From Vespula vulgaris (taxonomy: Eukaryota; Arthropoda; Insecta; Hymenoptera; Vespidae): a stretch of DNA of 64,000 nt. The first letter of the stretch is position 1. Every line of letters begins with the position of its first letter. The notes beneath the pieces were generated by a model that made no database searches, was not told where the DNA came from, and worked only from the letters and a program-made list of their open reading frames with translations. This document shows, piece after piece, positions 26,168-37,727 of this stretch. A program made the position numbers and the translations under genes. The stretch is from NCBI RefSeq assembly GCF_905475345.1, contig NC_066588.1:12268473-12332472 (forward strand), written 5' to 3'.

Positions 26168-29100
26168 GTGTAAATATATGTTATGTGTGTATTATGTGTA
26201 TACATTTTATATATAATAACATATAAAATAATATTGTAATAATATAACAATATATTATATGTATAATATATTATATACACTATATAATACATATTATGTA
26301 TAAATTTTATATATCATGTGTAATTCGTTTTAGCTTCTTTTACAAAAAGGACCAAATGTCAAACGTTTAAAGGGTATACTCGATCTGTATGACGTATATA
26401 TACATACATATTATGCGAATATATAAACACACATACACACAATCAGAAAATTAAGAAAACCTTCGAAAGTCTCCAGTTTCGTGATATTTCGCATGACAGA
26501 ACCGACATCGTACATTGTGCCTCGATAAAAAAGTTTACGAGCGTAGTTAGAAGTTGGCACGACGACAATAATTTCATAGCTTTTAGTGCTTTTTAGGCTT
26601 GTTCTCGAGTATGGAATTATCGTCGTTGCAGCCAAAGCGACCTCGTGAAATGCCGTATGAATTCCATTGCCAAAAGTTTTCTGTCACGTAGACGTCGTCT
26701 CTCTCTTCTCTTTCTCTCCTTATTTCCTTCTCTTCCTTTTCATTTCTTATCGTTCTTCTCCAAATATTCTTCCTCCCTTCATTTCGTTCTAACGTTTCGT
26801 TCGAACACTTTCCTGTTTCTGAGATATGCATTTAGGTTACTTTATTCGTTTCTTCTGATTTTTTGCTTTCGCAAATGACGAGGAAAAGTGGGAAAACGAG
26901 AAAAATTCTTGAGAGTTTAAGGGAACGGTGCTTCTAGATTTGTAATTTTTAATATCGCAACATTCTCTATAATCTGAAATTCTTTTCAGGTTCCACTACG
27001 AAGTTTCGTACTTCTTAACAGCCTCTTCCTTGTCTTATTGGCAGCGCGAACAGGTAAACCGTTGACCAATTTACATGAATTTAAATACAGTAGAGTAAAT
27101 ATAAATGCTCGTTGTACGAATTTTCCTTTTATTTCTTCTTTTTTTTTTATATAAACTAATTATAAAATTTTTCTCAGTTCAGTAAAAATACTGAACGATA
27201 AGATATATATGCGTTAACGTATTAGAAAGATTAGAATAGTTGTTATTTCGTACGTTGTCCTATTATTTCTCTAGGACTCTCAATTCTATTTGTCACGAAG
27301 AGAAAGATTTATTATTTGAATCTACGCCTTTACTGACGTTCGATTACACGCTTCCGTAACATTTTCCGAACTTCTAATTTCATCTCCCAGCACGTACTAT
27401 TCGAGCGTCACTCTAAATCGTAGAGCCCGAAGATATTGAATTAAAATTGAAAATAAAAGATAAGGAATAGAAAAAGGCGATAACGATCGAGCCACGATCG
27501 ATGAAGCATGGCTATGTAAGCGAGAGTATCATTATCAAAATCATAGGTCGCAAGTCTAATCGTTAGATCTTCCATAATCATTTGATAAATTTACATTTGA
27601 AAATTTCATCATCTTAATTAATTAAAGTAGTAAATGAAGTTGGGCGATCGTAATTAATTACAATTCATAAAGTCCATTATCATGACGATGCTGGGTGTAT
27701 CAAACAAAAACAAAACAAAAAAAAAGAAAAGAAATAAAAACTCGACGTTCTATTGTAACACCTTGTTAAAGTGTTAATTTAAAAGTCGTGGAGTTCTAGA
27801 TAAAATCGAGTCATTGAACGAGTCTGTAAACTTTTTAATAAAGTTATCGCGAACAAATTGCAAAGTGCATTTAGTTGACACACGACCGACCGTTTAGTTT
27901 GTCTAACTTTTCCATGTATATTCCAAAACGTAGAGTAGATAAATCATGTTAGCGGTCAGTACCGAAGTTAGTAGGAACAAGCATAGTAGTCGAATAATAT
28001 CAATTCGAAAAAAAAAAATTCGAAGGGATATAGATATGATATCCTAATAAAATTTGCCAAAGAAGAATGATCGATATTTGTGTGTATAGTAGTGACTCGT
28101 GTTATCGACAAGGACAACTCGGACAGGATAGTCAAGACTCAGAATGATCAGAATCTTTCCAAAGTACCCTTCAACCTTGAAGAAACCTACACTGCCGATT
28201 TTCTAGCGTACGTCTTCAACGGCACTTGGACATCGGACACCACGATAGTTTATACGGATAGAAGGACCGGAGATATTCTTCAGTTCGACGTTATCAAGCA
28301 ACGATCGACTCTGATCGTCGATTCATCGGTTATGGTAAACAAAATTGTTGGGATATTATAGTAATATAATCGCGTGATTTTAACGATTGGTTAGATAATT
28401 TTGAAAACGACGATTCAAATTCGACGTTATAAATAGAGAATTCTTTCTAATTTTTCTTTGAGAAACTTTTTTTAAGATTTCTGATGAACGAAATCATTTC
28501 CTCTATAGATACTAAATCTTTTCTAGGATGCTTACATAGTTTCGAATTATGTATTATCGCCGAAAGGACGATATCTTTTGATCGGATACGATCTTAAAAA
28601 AGTGAGTATGAAATTTCTTTATCCTCTTTTTTTTTTTTTTTTAATAAATTTCTGATAAATTCTATTAGAAGGTTTCTAATAATTTATATTTTAGGGATAC
28701 CGATATTCGACATTCATGAGATACGTCATTTATGATATTGAACATAGGTAGGTAAAATATTTTTTTTATATAGCGTTACTTGCTTTGAAACTAACATTGT
28801 TTTTTATTATCGCATTACAAGACGATAAGAATCTTAAACGGGATTTCTCAGAAAGAGACAGAAAGAGAGAGAAAGATCATGTTACTAAAAGATAAAATGC
28901 GAGTCTCGTATCTCTTACAAAGTAAATCGTACTGTTTTCTTTTTTCGTCAGATGTTATATAAATAAGACCAAATAATATTTTATCAACGGAGATACTTTC
29001 AATCTTTGAACCTGACGATCGATATTGCAATTATTCGATACATAACATATAAATGCAATCTATTTATTGGTTCGTGTTTTCTAATTAATCTTTTTATTTT

Positions 29101-32100
29101 TTATTTTCTTTCAGAGCATATCATAAAATTGGTAATGACATGCATATAGCGCTTGCCAAATGGGCACCATTAACAGACGATTTAATATATATTCTCGACA
29201 ACGATATTTACTACATGCGTTTCTCTAACAACGGTTTTAATGATGTTCAAAGAGTGACGTATGATGGTATTAGCGGAATCGTTTACAATGGCGTGCCTGA
29301 TTGGGTTTATGAAGGTAACAGTGATTAATGAATTATTCATTAAACTCAGATACCAATATCCACAATCACAAATTTTTCAACTATTCCATTGTTCCTTATT
29401 ATAAACATTTACATGCAAGCGAGGGTATTTAACGTTTTCCTCTTAAATCGATTTTTATTTATAAAAAAACTCAAAAGATTAAGATCGAGGAATTCGATTG
29501 GAACGTTTGTTATTAAAAGAGTATTGATTTCTTTGTGAAAATATTCTCGACTAAATTGTTTGTTTTTCTTTCTTTCTTTCTTTCTTCTTTTAATTTTGAT
29601 TATTAAAATTATGTATCATTAAAATTTGCGAGCAATAATAATAACAATTGTTATCGCAGAGGAAATGTTGTATGGATCATTGACCGTATAGTTTTCTTTT
29701 TCTTTCTTTTAAATCTTGATTATAAAAATGATGTATCATTAATCGTTAAGAGTAATAATAATTGTTATTGCAGAGGAAGTGTTGCAGGATTCATCGGCAA
29801 TATGGTTTTCACCGGATGGAAATCACCTAGCTTATGCGTCTTTCGATGACAGAAATGTCCAGGAAATCTTGTACCTTCATTATGGAGAACCCGGCAACCT
29901 CGATGACCAATATCCCACGGAAGTGAAGATTAAGTACCCCAAGGTGAGAGTCGATTTGTGTTATAGCACGACATTATTCAATTCATGGTACTCGTTGCTG
30001 ACCGAAATATTTAGATTGACTGACAAGCGTAACGTTGATTTACCCTGCACATTTATCGTCTTTTCAACCTTTCTCAATTTGAAATTTATAAATAATAATT
30101 TTCCCGAGTCGATCGAGACGTTTGATGGAAACGGAGATATTCGTACAAACAATGAATGCATCGAAACATGCAAAGATGCACGGATGTTACAGAAAGCAAC
30201 TCGTCGTTGAAAGAGGATCAGCTTGGGTAATCCTTTAACTTTGTTTTTTTCGTCCGTAGATTAGTGAGGTATCACAGAAGCGACGATTTAAAACGGGCGT
30301 AAAAGTCTTGGCAGCGACACGCTTGGCGGCTTTCGTAGAATGAAAAGGGTTATCTCTCATTCACTATCTTTTTCTCTTTCATTCCCTCGTGTAACTGGTT
30401 TCGTTTAATCCTCTTCTTCTCCATGAAGAGTAGAAAGAGCTAGAGGCCATTTTAGTCGCTCGTGTATCGGTACGTTCTCCGCGGATAATCCCATTATCGA
30501 GGTGCACCTCACCTCTACCAAACTAGATGGTTTCGAACAAACCCAAAGTGCTTTGCGGTTTTCCTTCTCGATCGGGGTCTCTAGGATTGCCTGTATCGTC
30601 GATAAGAGACTAACTTCGACGATAGGTACACCTTCCATCTTTTTTCTTTTCTTTTTTCTTTTCTTTCTTTCTTCTTCTTCTTCTTCTTCTTCTTCTTCTT
30701 CTTCTTCTTCCTTTTTCTTTCCTCATAAGGATACTTTGATTTATTTCGACTTATCTAGATTTACGAAAGTATGGTGGCTATGCAGGATGAACGTTAGGAA
30801 AGACGATAGAAACGACGATAGTAACGACGTTCTATAATCATACTAACGGGATTATTCCTTTGATCGATGTCTTTCCTATTTTCAGGTTGGCACTCTGAAT
30901 CCTGTGGTATCTTTGACGCTCGTCGATCTTCACGATCCAACGTTAAATAAGATCGATTTGAAGGCCCCCATTGACGCAGTTGGCACGTGAGTGACGTTTC
31001 TTTCTGCTTAGGTAAATGAAATATTTTTTAATTTTTTTTTTACTTATATTTTACGACCCTTTTTTTTCTTTCTTTATACGACACAGAGACAATTTGCTGT
31101 ACAATGTTCAATGGAAAGATTTCGATCATGTGGTTGTTACGTGGTCGAATCGCGTACAAAACAAAACTGAAATAGTTTGGTACAATATGTACGGTGAAAT
31201 TGTTAAGACGTTGCACGTCGTTGAACACAAGGGATGGTTGGATATTAAACATCTATTCTTCTACAAAGGTTCCGTTTACATACGGAAGTTACAACCGTCT
31301 GGTACGTTTGCGAAGTATATATATCTAATGTCGCGTGTCCTTTCGAAATCTTTGTATTCTATTACGAAATGAATCATTTCGTAAGAGCAAATTGAGAGTG
31401 TATACATATTCCTAATTTCTGAAATGACGCTGTCGAGAACATATGAATTAAATTTTCATACGAGGATACTCAGATTTCGAATTTCGAAAGTTTAGTTTGC
31501 GGATGAAATGAATGTTGATATGAAACGTCGGTGCATAGTTTAAAAGCAAATGGATTATCATTCGACGTACGATTTATATTAGACTGAATAATACGATTAA
31601 AGGGAATCCTATTCTCCGAAGTCTTACTTGGCACGAATATTTGTCGAATTCTTTCTTTGTTTGTTTTCTTATGTACGTATTGTTCATAACTTACAATTTT
31701 TTTTTAATTTATAACTTATAAAATTATTATCAATTGTTTGTATTTTTCTTTCGTTCTTCCGTCAGGTACCAAGGCTGGAAGATTTCATCACGTGACGAGA
31801 TACGACGAAACTTTCAAACAATCACCGACTCAAATGGATTTAACTCCAGATGCTATAGAGGTTCAAAATATTTGTACAATCGACCAATCCAATGGCAGAA
31901 TTTACTATTTAGCCAGTGGACTCGGGAAACCGTCCCAAAAAAATTTATATTCTGTGCCTGCCGATGGTAGCGAGAAACCTACTTGCATATCTTGCAACGT
32001 CCTGACGCCGGAAGGTAAGTTTCACGAGAGATAAACTTTTTTTTCTTACTTTAAACGATTTTATTTTATTTTCTTGTTTTGCTTTTTCTTCCCTTTTTAA

Positions 32101-35100
32101 TTTCATCAAGGTCCACCGTTAAATTAAATTTAATCGACCGTCTTAACGATACGAATCTTTAAATTGTCAAATTATATTTTATGTGTCAATATATATGTAC
32201 ATAAATTTATAACGCGAATTACAGAACGCTTAGAATTCTTCCTCTCCTGTAATTTCGTTGAATTTCTACCTTTGAAATTAGATCGAGCGTCCTCTCGGCT
32301 CTATATTTCATAACATATTCGCATCCGATTCAACGAAATTCACACGAAGAGCGATAGCGCAAGCATACACAATTTTATCACTTAGATATGTGGATATTAA
32401 CCCTTTGCGGACGAATTCCACAAATGCAAGCTACATTTATAACGATGATATACGAAATGAAAACTGTAGAAATATAAATTGTTCGAATAATAGATACTAA
32501 TATGATAATAGCAGTGGTAATAAAATTGTTCTTTAAAAAGAAACGAAGAATACTGCAAATACTAGACAGTACATAATCTCGCTTTTTATACAAAAAATAT
32601 ATCCGACTCACCGAGAAGAACAGTTGAAAAAGTTCCCGTCCTCAAAGGATTAAACATTCCTTTTTTCTGTTTTTTCTTCCCTTTTTATGACTCTCTCGTA
32701 AAGCGTAAAATATTGCGGCATGAATTTCGAAGAGTAGAAATGGAAAGGTCATAATTGTTTCTCTCTTACGACGAAAACGTATCGCGAAATTCTGTTCGTC
32801 AAAAGTTTCATCGAAATCGATCTTTATTATCTACGAGTTACGCTTACACGAGTTACATTTTTATAAACTATAAAAAATAATACAAATCGATTAAAAACTT
32901 GACGTTTTCGGACAAAGAAATATTTATCGAAATTTCTGTGTTACGAGAGTATTATATCGAAAGTTGTTTTATCGTATAAAGTAATTGTTTTTTATTCGCG
33001 ATATTTTTATTTTTTTATTTTACAGGTAACGTCTGTACATACGCAGATGCGATCTTCTCGCCACTTGGACAGTATTACGTGTTAGTCTGTCATGGTCCTG
33101 ATCCAGCTTTCGTTAGTATTTTTAATAATGCTCACCAAAAAGTTTATTCGTGGGAAAACAATCTGTCTTTACGAAAGAAACTTGCAAAGCGACACTTACC
33201 TCTCGTCAAAGACTTGGACGTTCGAGCGAACGGATACGAGAGCAAAGTCAGACTCTTTTTACCGCACAACTTCGACGAAAGTAAATCGTATCCGATGTTG
33301 GTCAATGTGTAAGTACTTTCTTTTCCCTCCTTAACTGCATCTTGCAAACGGCCCTTCTCGTTTTAAGAATAGCACGATAATCCCAAAGCAGAGAGTTCGC
33401 GAAACTACTGCTAGACTTTCAGCCCCCTCTTTCTTCCTCTTCTCTTTTACGAGAAAATAAAACGACGTGCCTTTCTGAAAAATGTATAGAATTCACTTCG
33501 ATTCGTACTAAATCGACTTCGTGCTTCGAAATTGAATTAATCGATTTCGGCTTACGTGCCTCGGTCATTTAACTATTTATTTTAAATGTTACGCGAGTTT
33601 TGATTAAGAATAAGTTTGTTTGCGAAGTAATTCTGATAAAATTCTTTCTTCAATTTTTTGTTTTTTAAATATTGCTCATCTATGAGTTTTGATTAACAAT
33701 AAGTTTGTTAAATAATTCTGATAAAATTCTTTTTCTAATTTTTGCTTTTCCTCTTTTTTCTTTTTCATTAATTTTATATTATTCATGAGTTCATTAGTAA
33801 AGAATTTTCTAAAAAACTTTATCCGTTTTAAACATAAAAAGTAACAAGAGCTAAGCTACCTATAACAACAAACATAACGTTCCCAACGAATTTCAAAGTT
33901 TCTAATCGTATTTGAACATGTATAGTTTGGAACATTTTAGTTGCTTCTACATTAAGAATGTAAATTGATATAAGTATTAAGCATATAAGTTAGTATAATA
34001 CTTCGGTGTAATTTTTTAGAAACCTTATTTTTTTTAAATCGTTTCTTTGTTTTATTAATTAATTTTAAACGTAGTATCGCGTTAGAGGTAACTCAAGAGA
34101 CGCAGAGAAAAATATCATTGTCAAGTTAGAGACAATTCCAAAGTTCTAAAAATTAATGTCGATTCGTATGTACGAACTATCTCCTTTTTAATAATTTCTA
34201 CGAATATCAAGTGTAAATCGTAAATACTCGACGATAATAGCTCCATTATTATCGGTCGATATCATACCACGATCGATTCGACTTCGCGATCAGATTGTAA
34301 GATGTACATTGTACAGATTTACCGATATCGTAATAAAATATTTGTTCTGTTCTATTCGATTTAAGCCCTTAAGATTGAGTACGTGAGTTAGGGTATTGCT
34401 TTTAAAGAAAATAATTAAAAATCATTGTTGCGTGAAAAACAAACTTTTATTCCTCTTGAACGAACAGAATGTTCTTTAAAAGTAAAAAAGCATGTATACA
34501 TATATACACACAACATACATACCTATAGTTCGCGTCGCTATTAGCTCATTTCGATGTCATTATGCTGACGAATAGTATAATCGATCTTCCTCAGTAAGGA
34601 GAATCTCAATCTCCATTTAAAATGATTACTCATTTTTTAGTTCTCTTTTCGTTCGTATTTTTTTCTTTTTTTTTATATTTATTTGCTTTTTTCTCTCGAC
34701 GCAGATACGCTGGACCAAATACGTTGAAAATAATCGACGCAGCTTCATACGGTCATCAAGTGTATATGACAACGAATCGTAGCGTGATCTATGCTTATAT
34801 AGATGGTCGAGGATCATCGAATAAGGGTAGCAAAATGCTTTTCTCGATTTATAGAAAATTAGGTACCGTTGAGGTTGAGGATCAGATCACTGTAACCAGG
34901 TAAATAAAATATTGAAAATTGATATATTTGAAAGGGTTACTTAATTGTTTGATCACGATCGATGTTAGGCTATTAATTCTGAAAATTCTAAATTTTTTAT
35001 TTTTTTATTTTTATTTTTTAGACAACTTCAAGAAATGTTTCCTTGGATCGATTCTAAGAGAACGGGAGTCTGGGGATGGAGTTACGGTGGCTTTTCCACC

Positions 35101-35902
35101 GCTATGATTTTGGCAAAGGATACATCTTTTGTTTTCAAGTGCGGTATAGCCATAGCACCAGTATCCTCTTGGATTTATTATGGTGAGCAATCTCTTTGCG
35201 TGTCTTTTAATAAAATTGTGCTTACATCGCTTTCCTTTCTTTTATTTTAACGAGAAAACTATCTTTAATTAAAACAATCCCCCTTTTACTTTTCATTTAA
35301 ACAACATTTATTCCGTATCAAAAGAAACATAATCCTTTATTTTTCCCTTTTATCTCTAACTTGAAAAGTTTACAAAACATAATTTTTTATTTTTCACTTT
35401 TGTCTCTGACTTCGAAAGTTCCAATCATAATTTTTTATTTTTCCTTTACGTTTCTAACTTTGAAAGTAGAAAATAAATTTTCTTAACAGACATAGCATTC
35501 TCTCTCTCTTTCTCTCTCTCTCTTTCTCTCAAAGAAAGATGGGAAAGAAACACTGATGAGATCAGAAAATACTGTATTTTTGCAGATTCGATTTATACTG
35601 AAAGATTTATGGGTTTTCCAACACCAGAGGACAATCTTAGTGGTTACAATGAAACGGACGTGTCAAGACGAGTGGAAGATATTCGAGGGAAGAAGTTTAT
35701 GTTGATACATGGTAGCGGTGATGATAACGTTCATTATCAACAATCATTGGCATTGGCAAAGGCCCTAGAGAAAGCCGATGTAATGTTCGAACAGATTACT
35801 TACACGGACGAAGCACATGCGCTCTTTGGTGTCTTGCCTCACCTTTATCATACGATGGATAGATTTTGGAGCGATTGTTTCAGTCTGTCTCACGCTCACT
35901 GA
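24157..35902 (+). CDS. Dipeptidyl peptidase 4, venom-type (S9B serine exopeptidase), complete, 14 coding exons
   Basis: Coding exons: 24157-24159, 26990-27053, 28090-28334, 28527-28601, 28695-28747, 29115-29314, 29774-29943, 30886-30986, 31087-31301, 31766-32014, 33026-33308, 34705-34899, 35022-35182, 35586-35902 (TGA 35900-35902). They total 2331 nt, 776 aa; all junctions are GT-AG and all phases close. Residues 1-22 look like a signal peptide with a Leu-rich core. Then comes the beta-propeller with the paired glutamates that hold the substrate N-terminus (WVYEEEV, Glu213-215), and the alpha/beta-hydrolase domain. Catalytic residues: Ser638 in GWSYGG, Asp717 or Asp718 in HGSGDDNVHY, His749 in DEAHALFG. 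NLS and NGT sequons at Asn44 and Asn66 suggest glycosylation. The family removes N-terminal dipeptides after Pro or Ala. In hymenopteran venom it is a known allergen thought to process venom peptide precursors. No transmembrane anchor is evident beyond the leader, so I infer secretion. Whether it is expressed in the venom gland cannot be read from DNA. It appears intact. Confidence 0.93.
25441..25520. repeat. (GA)n microsatellite in a DPP4-gene intron
   Basis: Nearly pure GA dinucleotides with a few GGGA interruptions near the 3' end. Confidence 0.95.
25905..26395. repeat. Pair of 38-bp direct repeats flanking an AT-rich block
   Basis: Copies at 25905-25942 and 26358-26395 are in the same orientation and differ at two positions. 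The shared core starts gtcaaacgtttaaaggg and ends tatgacgt. Weaker similarity continues for about 25 bp upstream of each copy. About 415 bp of mostly TA-rich sequence (microsatellite 26030-26170) lies between them. Confidence 0.9.
29581..29811 (+). repeat. Tandem duplication carrying a degenerate copy of a DPP4 exon start
   Basis: A block at about 29581-29696 is similar to 29701-29811, which spans the branch region, acceptor and first about 38 nt of the exon at 29774. Both share atgtatcatta (29611 and 29731) and an acceptor followed by AGGAA (29660 and 29774). In the upstream copy the frame reads Glu-Glu and about eight further residues to a TAG at 29689-29691. It is therefore a broken pseudo-exon, not a second functional exon. 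Confidence 0.85.
30669..30711. repeat. (TTC)n microsatellite in a DPP4-gene intron
   Basis: About 14 TTC trinucleotides lie in a longer pyrimidine tract, in the intron between the exons at 29943 and 30886. GAA/TTC repeats can form triplex structures, but nothing here shows an effect. Confidence 0.95.
32401..32649. mobile_element. piggyBac-like MITE (249 bp) in a DPP4-gene intron
   Basis: The element is flanked on both sides by TTAA (32397-32400 and 32650-32653), the target-site duplication of piggyBac transposons. The left end is CCCTTTGCGGACG and the inverted right end reads TCCTTTGAGGACG, 11 of 13 identical; piggyBac ends characteristically start with CC next to TTAA. The inside is AT-rich with no transposase, so it is a non-autonomous miniature element. 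It lies in the intron between the exons at 32014 and 33026. Confidence 0.7.
33595..33783. repeat. Two-copy tandem duplication (about 89 bp) in a DPP4-gene intron
   Basis: Copies begin at 33595 and 33684 with gagttttgatta and share aataagtttgtt and aattctgataaaattcttt. A third, very short similarity (atgagttcattag) begins near 33786. Confidence 0.8.
35328..35468. repeat. Three-copy tandem repeat (about 48-50 bp) in the last DPP4-gene intron
   Basis: Copies begin at 35328, 35378 and 35426 with cataat. Each contains a T-rich middle, a 'tctctaactt'-like segment and a 'gaaagtt' end. The sequence is T-rich, so part of the similarity reflects composition, but the spacing and order are conserved. 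Confidence 0.75.
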
Positions 35903-36280
35903 CTCCGATATTCCTTTTTCTTCAATGATCGAAAACATCACTAAAAAGAATAATAGAACGAAACGTCAGACAGGGGATTTGTATTGTTCAAAAACGATAC
36001 ATAGAAAACTTCTCCCAGCGAATTTCGAGAAACATTTATCTCGAAACGTCGAGTCGTTCAGTCGTTTCTTCGATTCGAATCAAATCGGATCAGAACTATT
36101 GAGATTTTTAATTGAACTTATCGTATATGGAACCAGTAAAATTCTCTTTCGATTGTTATTCCCTATGTATTTTGATAATTAAATTATTTTTGAATATACA
36201 TAAATTCACTTTTGAGTAATTTATAATTGAAAATTTCGATTACGAATTTTCGTTGTTAAGATCCGAAATATTCGACTTAT

Positions 36281-36286
36281 AATAAA
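36281..36286 (+). promoter_or_regulatory. Candidate poly(A) signal of the DPP4-type gene
   Basis: AATAAA lies about 380 nt after the TGA stop. It is the first canonical hexamer I found on the plus strand downstream of the gene. Confidence is limited by the AT-rich context. Confidence 0.4.
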
Positions 36287-36691
36287 TGTAACGATTTTTA
36301 ATAGTGTCAAGATATTCATAGAATTTTCTATGGCACGGGAAAGAAATCTACTGTGTGCCAATTTGATCGACGAGTTGGAAAAGTTTACATTGGTGGTACG
36401 TTCTTTTTTCAAATTTCATGCTAGCAAACGTTTCGAGAGCACAATTCGAAGGCCGTATTTCGTTGCCAAAAGATGATCCGTTCGGTGGTTCGTTCTGGTC
36501 AAAGGAACTTTTCGCGAAATTTAATCAATTCGTCCGTCATCGTCTCTGTGTATCCTACGTCAAACGAGAAGGTGAATTTTTACAGCGGCCCACTGACCTG
36601 GAATTCGAAGCAACGAAGGAAGAAAAATTTGTTAAGAAGAAAAACGTTTGTTCGAGACCGCTCATTGTGTATATGTGTGTGTATATGTGAG

Positions 36692-36734
<43 letters not shown>

Positions 36735-37020
36735 TTTCTTGCAGATGCTTGAAATGGGTGGACGGAATCGCATTCGAGGAACATTGAAATTTACGCTGAT
36801 ACAATTGTAGAAGCTTCTTTTAAAATTTCAGAAAAATTTCTGAACTATCGGAAGAAAAAGTGAGGAGAAAAAATTTGAAAGCAATAAACAAAATATAATT
36901 AATAAATATAATTTAAAATATAATACAAAAAAATATACATAATTAATATTTCATTCTAAATAAGTAAATATTTTAGTAATTATTTTTTCATCGTTAATAC
37001 ACCTTAGATTAATAATCGAT

Positions 37021-37228
37021 GTTACAAGCACAGTCGATAATTTTTATTTGAGAATAAATAAACATTGAATATCCCGAATCCTTATGTATTATTTAAAATA
37101 TTTTTTTAACTCATTATTAAAGACATGCACAAGTACAATTGATAATTTAATTAGAAAATAAATAAACATTGAATATCCCAAATCTTTATGTATGATTTAA
37201 AATATTTTTTTAATTCGTTATTAAATAA
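37021..37228. repeat. Two-copy tandem duplication, 104-bp period
   Basis: The two halves share aataaataaacattgaatat (37061 and 37165 mark the same base), a 'cttatgtat' segment and 'atttaaaatatttttttaa'. Divergence is modest. It lies in AT-rich intergenic DNA. Confidence 0.85.
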
Positions 37229-37682
37229 TGATCAAATCCACACACACACACACACATATATACCTTAGATCGAGTTTTTGTTAAATCATTTTAAAAATCT
37301 TATTTGACATCGTTAGAACGGCTTGAGTCGGGATTACACGGCACTACTAACGAAGTCACGACGGCATACTGCAAGATTAAAATCAGCCGTTCTTCCATTC
37401 TCTGCATTGGCGCATCGCATCTATCTACCGTAGCACGGTTTCATCCTTAGATTCTCGTTTCATTTTTCTCTCTTTATGTTAGGAAGTCGGAGAGGTAGGT
37501 GCTGGTAGGAGAGAGTAAAATGGTAAGGTCTTATAGGGCCTCGTTCTTTGTCACAGAAAACAATAGCTGGCATGGCTCTGTGGAGGTCTCTTTACCTCGC
37601 TGCTTTTGTGAATTTAGGGATATGAGAATAAAAGAGAGAAAGGGTAAAAGCAAGAAAGAGAGAGAGAGGGAGACAGACAGAC

Positions 37683-37727
<45 letters not shown>

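Larger units (their letters stand above)
24160..26989 (+). other. First intron of the DPP4-type gene
   Basis: The 2.8-kb intron separates the ATG from the rest of the signal peptide. It contains a (GA)n run at 25441-25520, a long AT-rich region at 26.03-26.33 kb, and two copies of a 38-bp element flanking that AT region. No coding sequence is supported. Confidence 0.8.
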
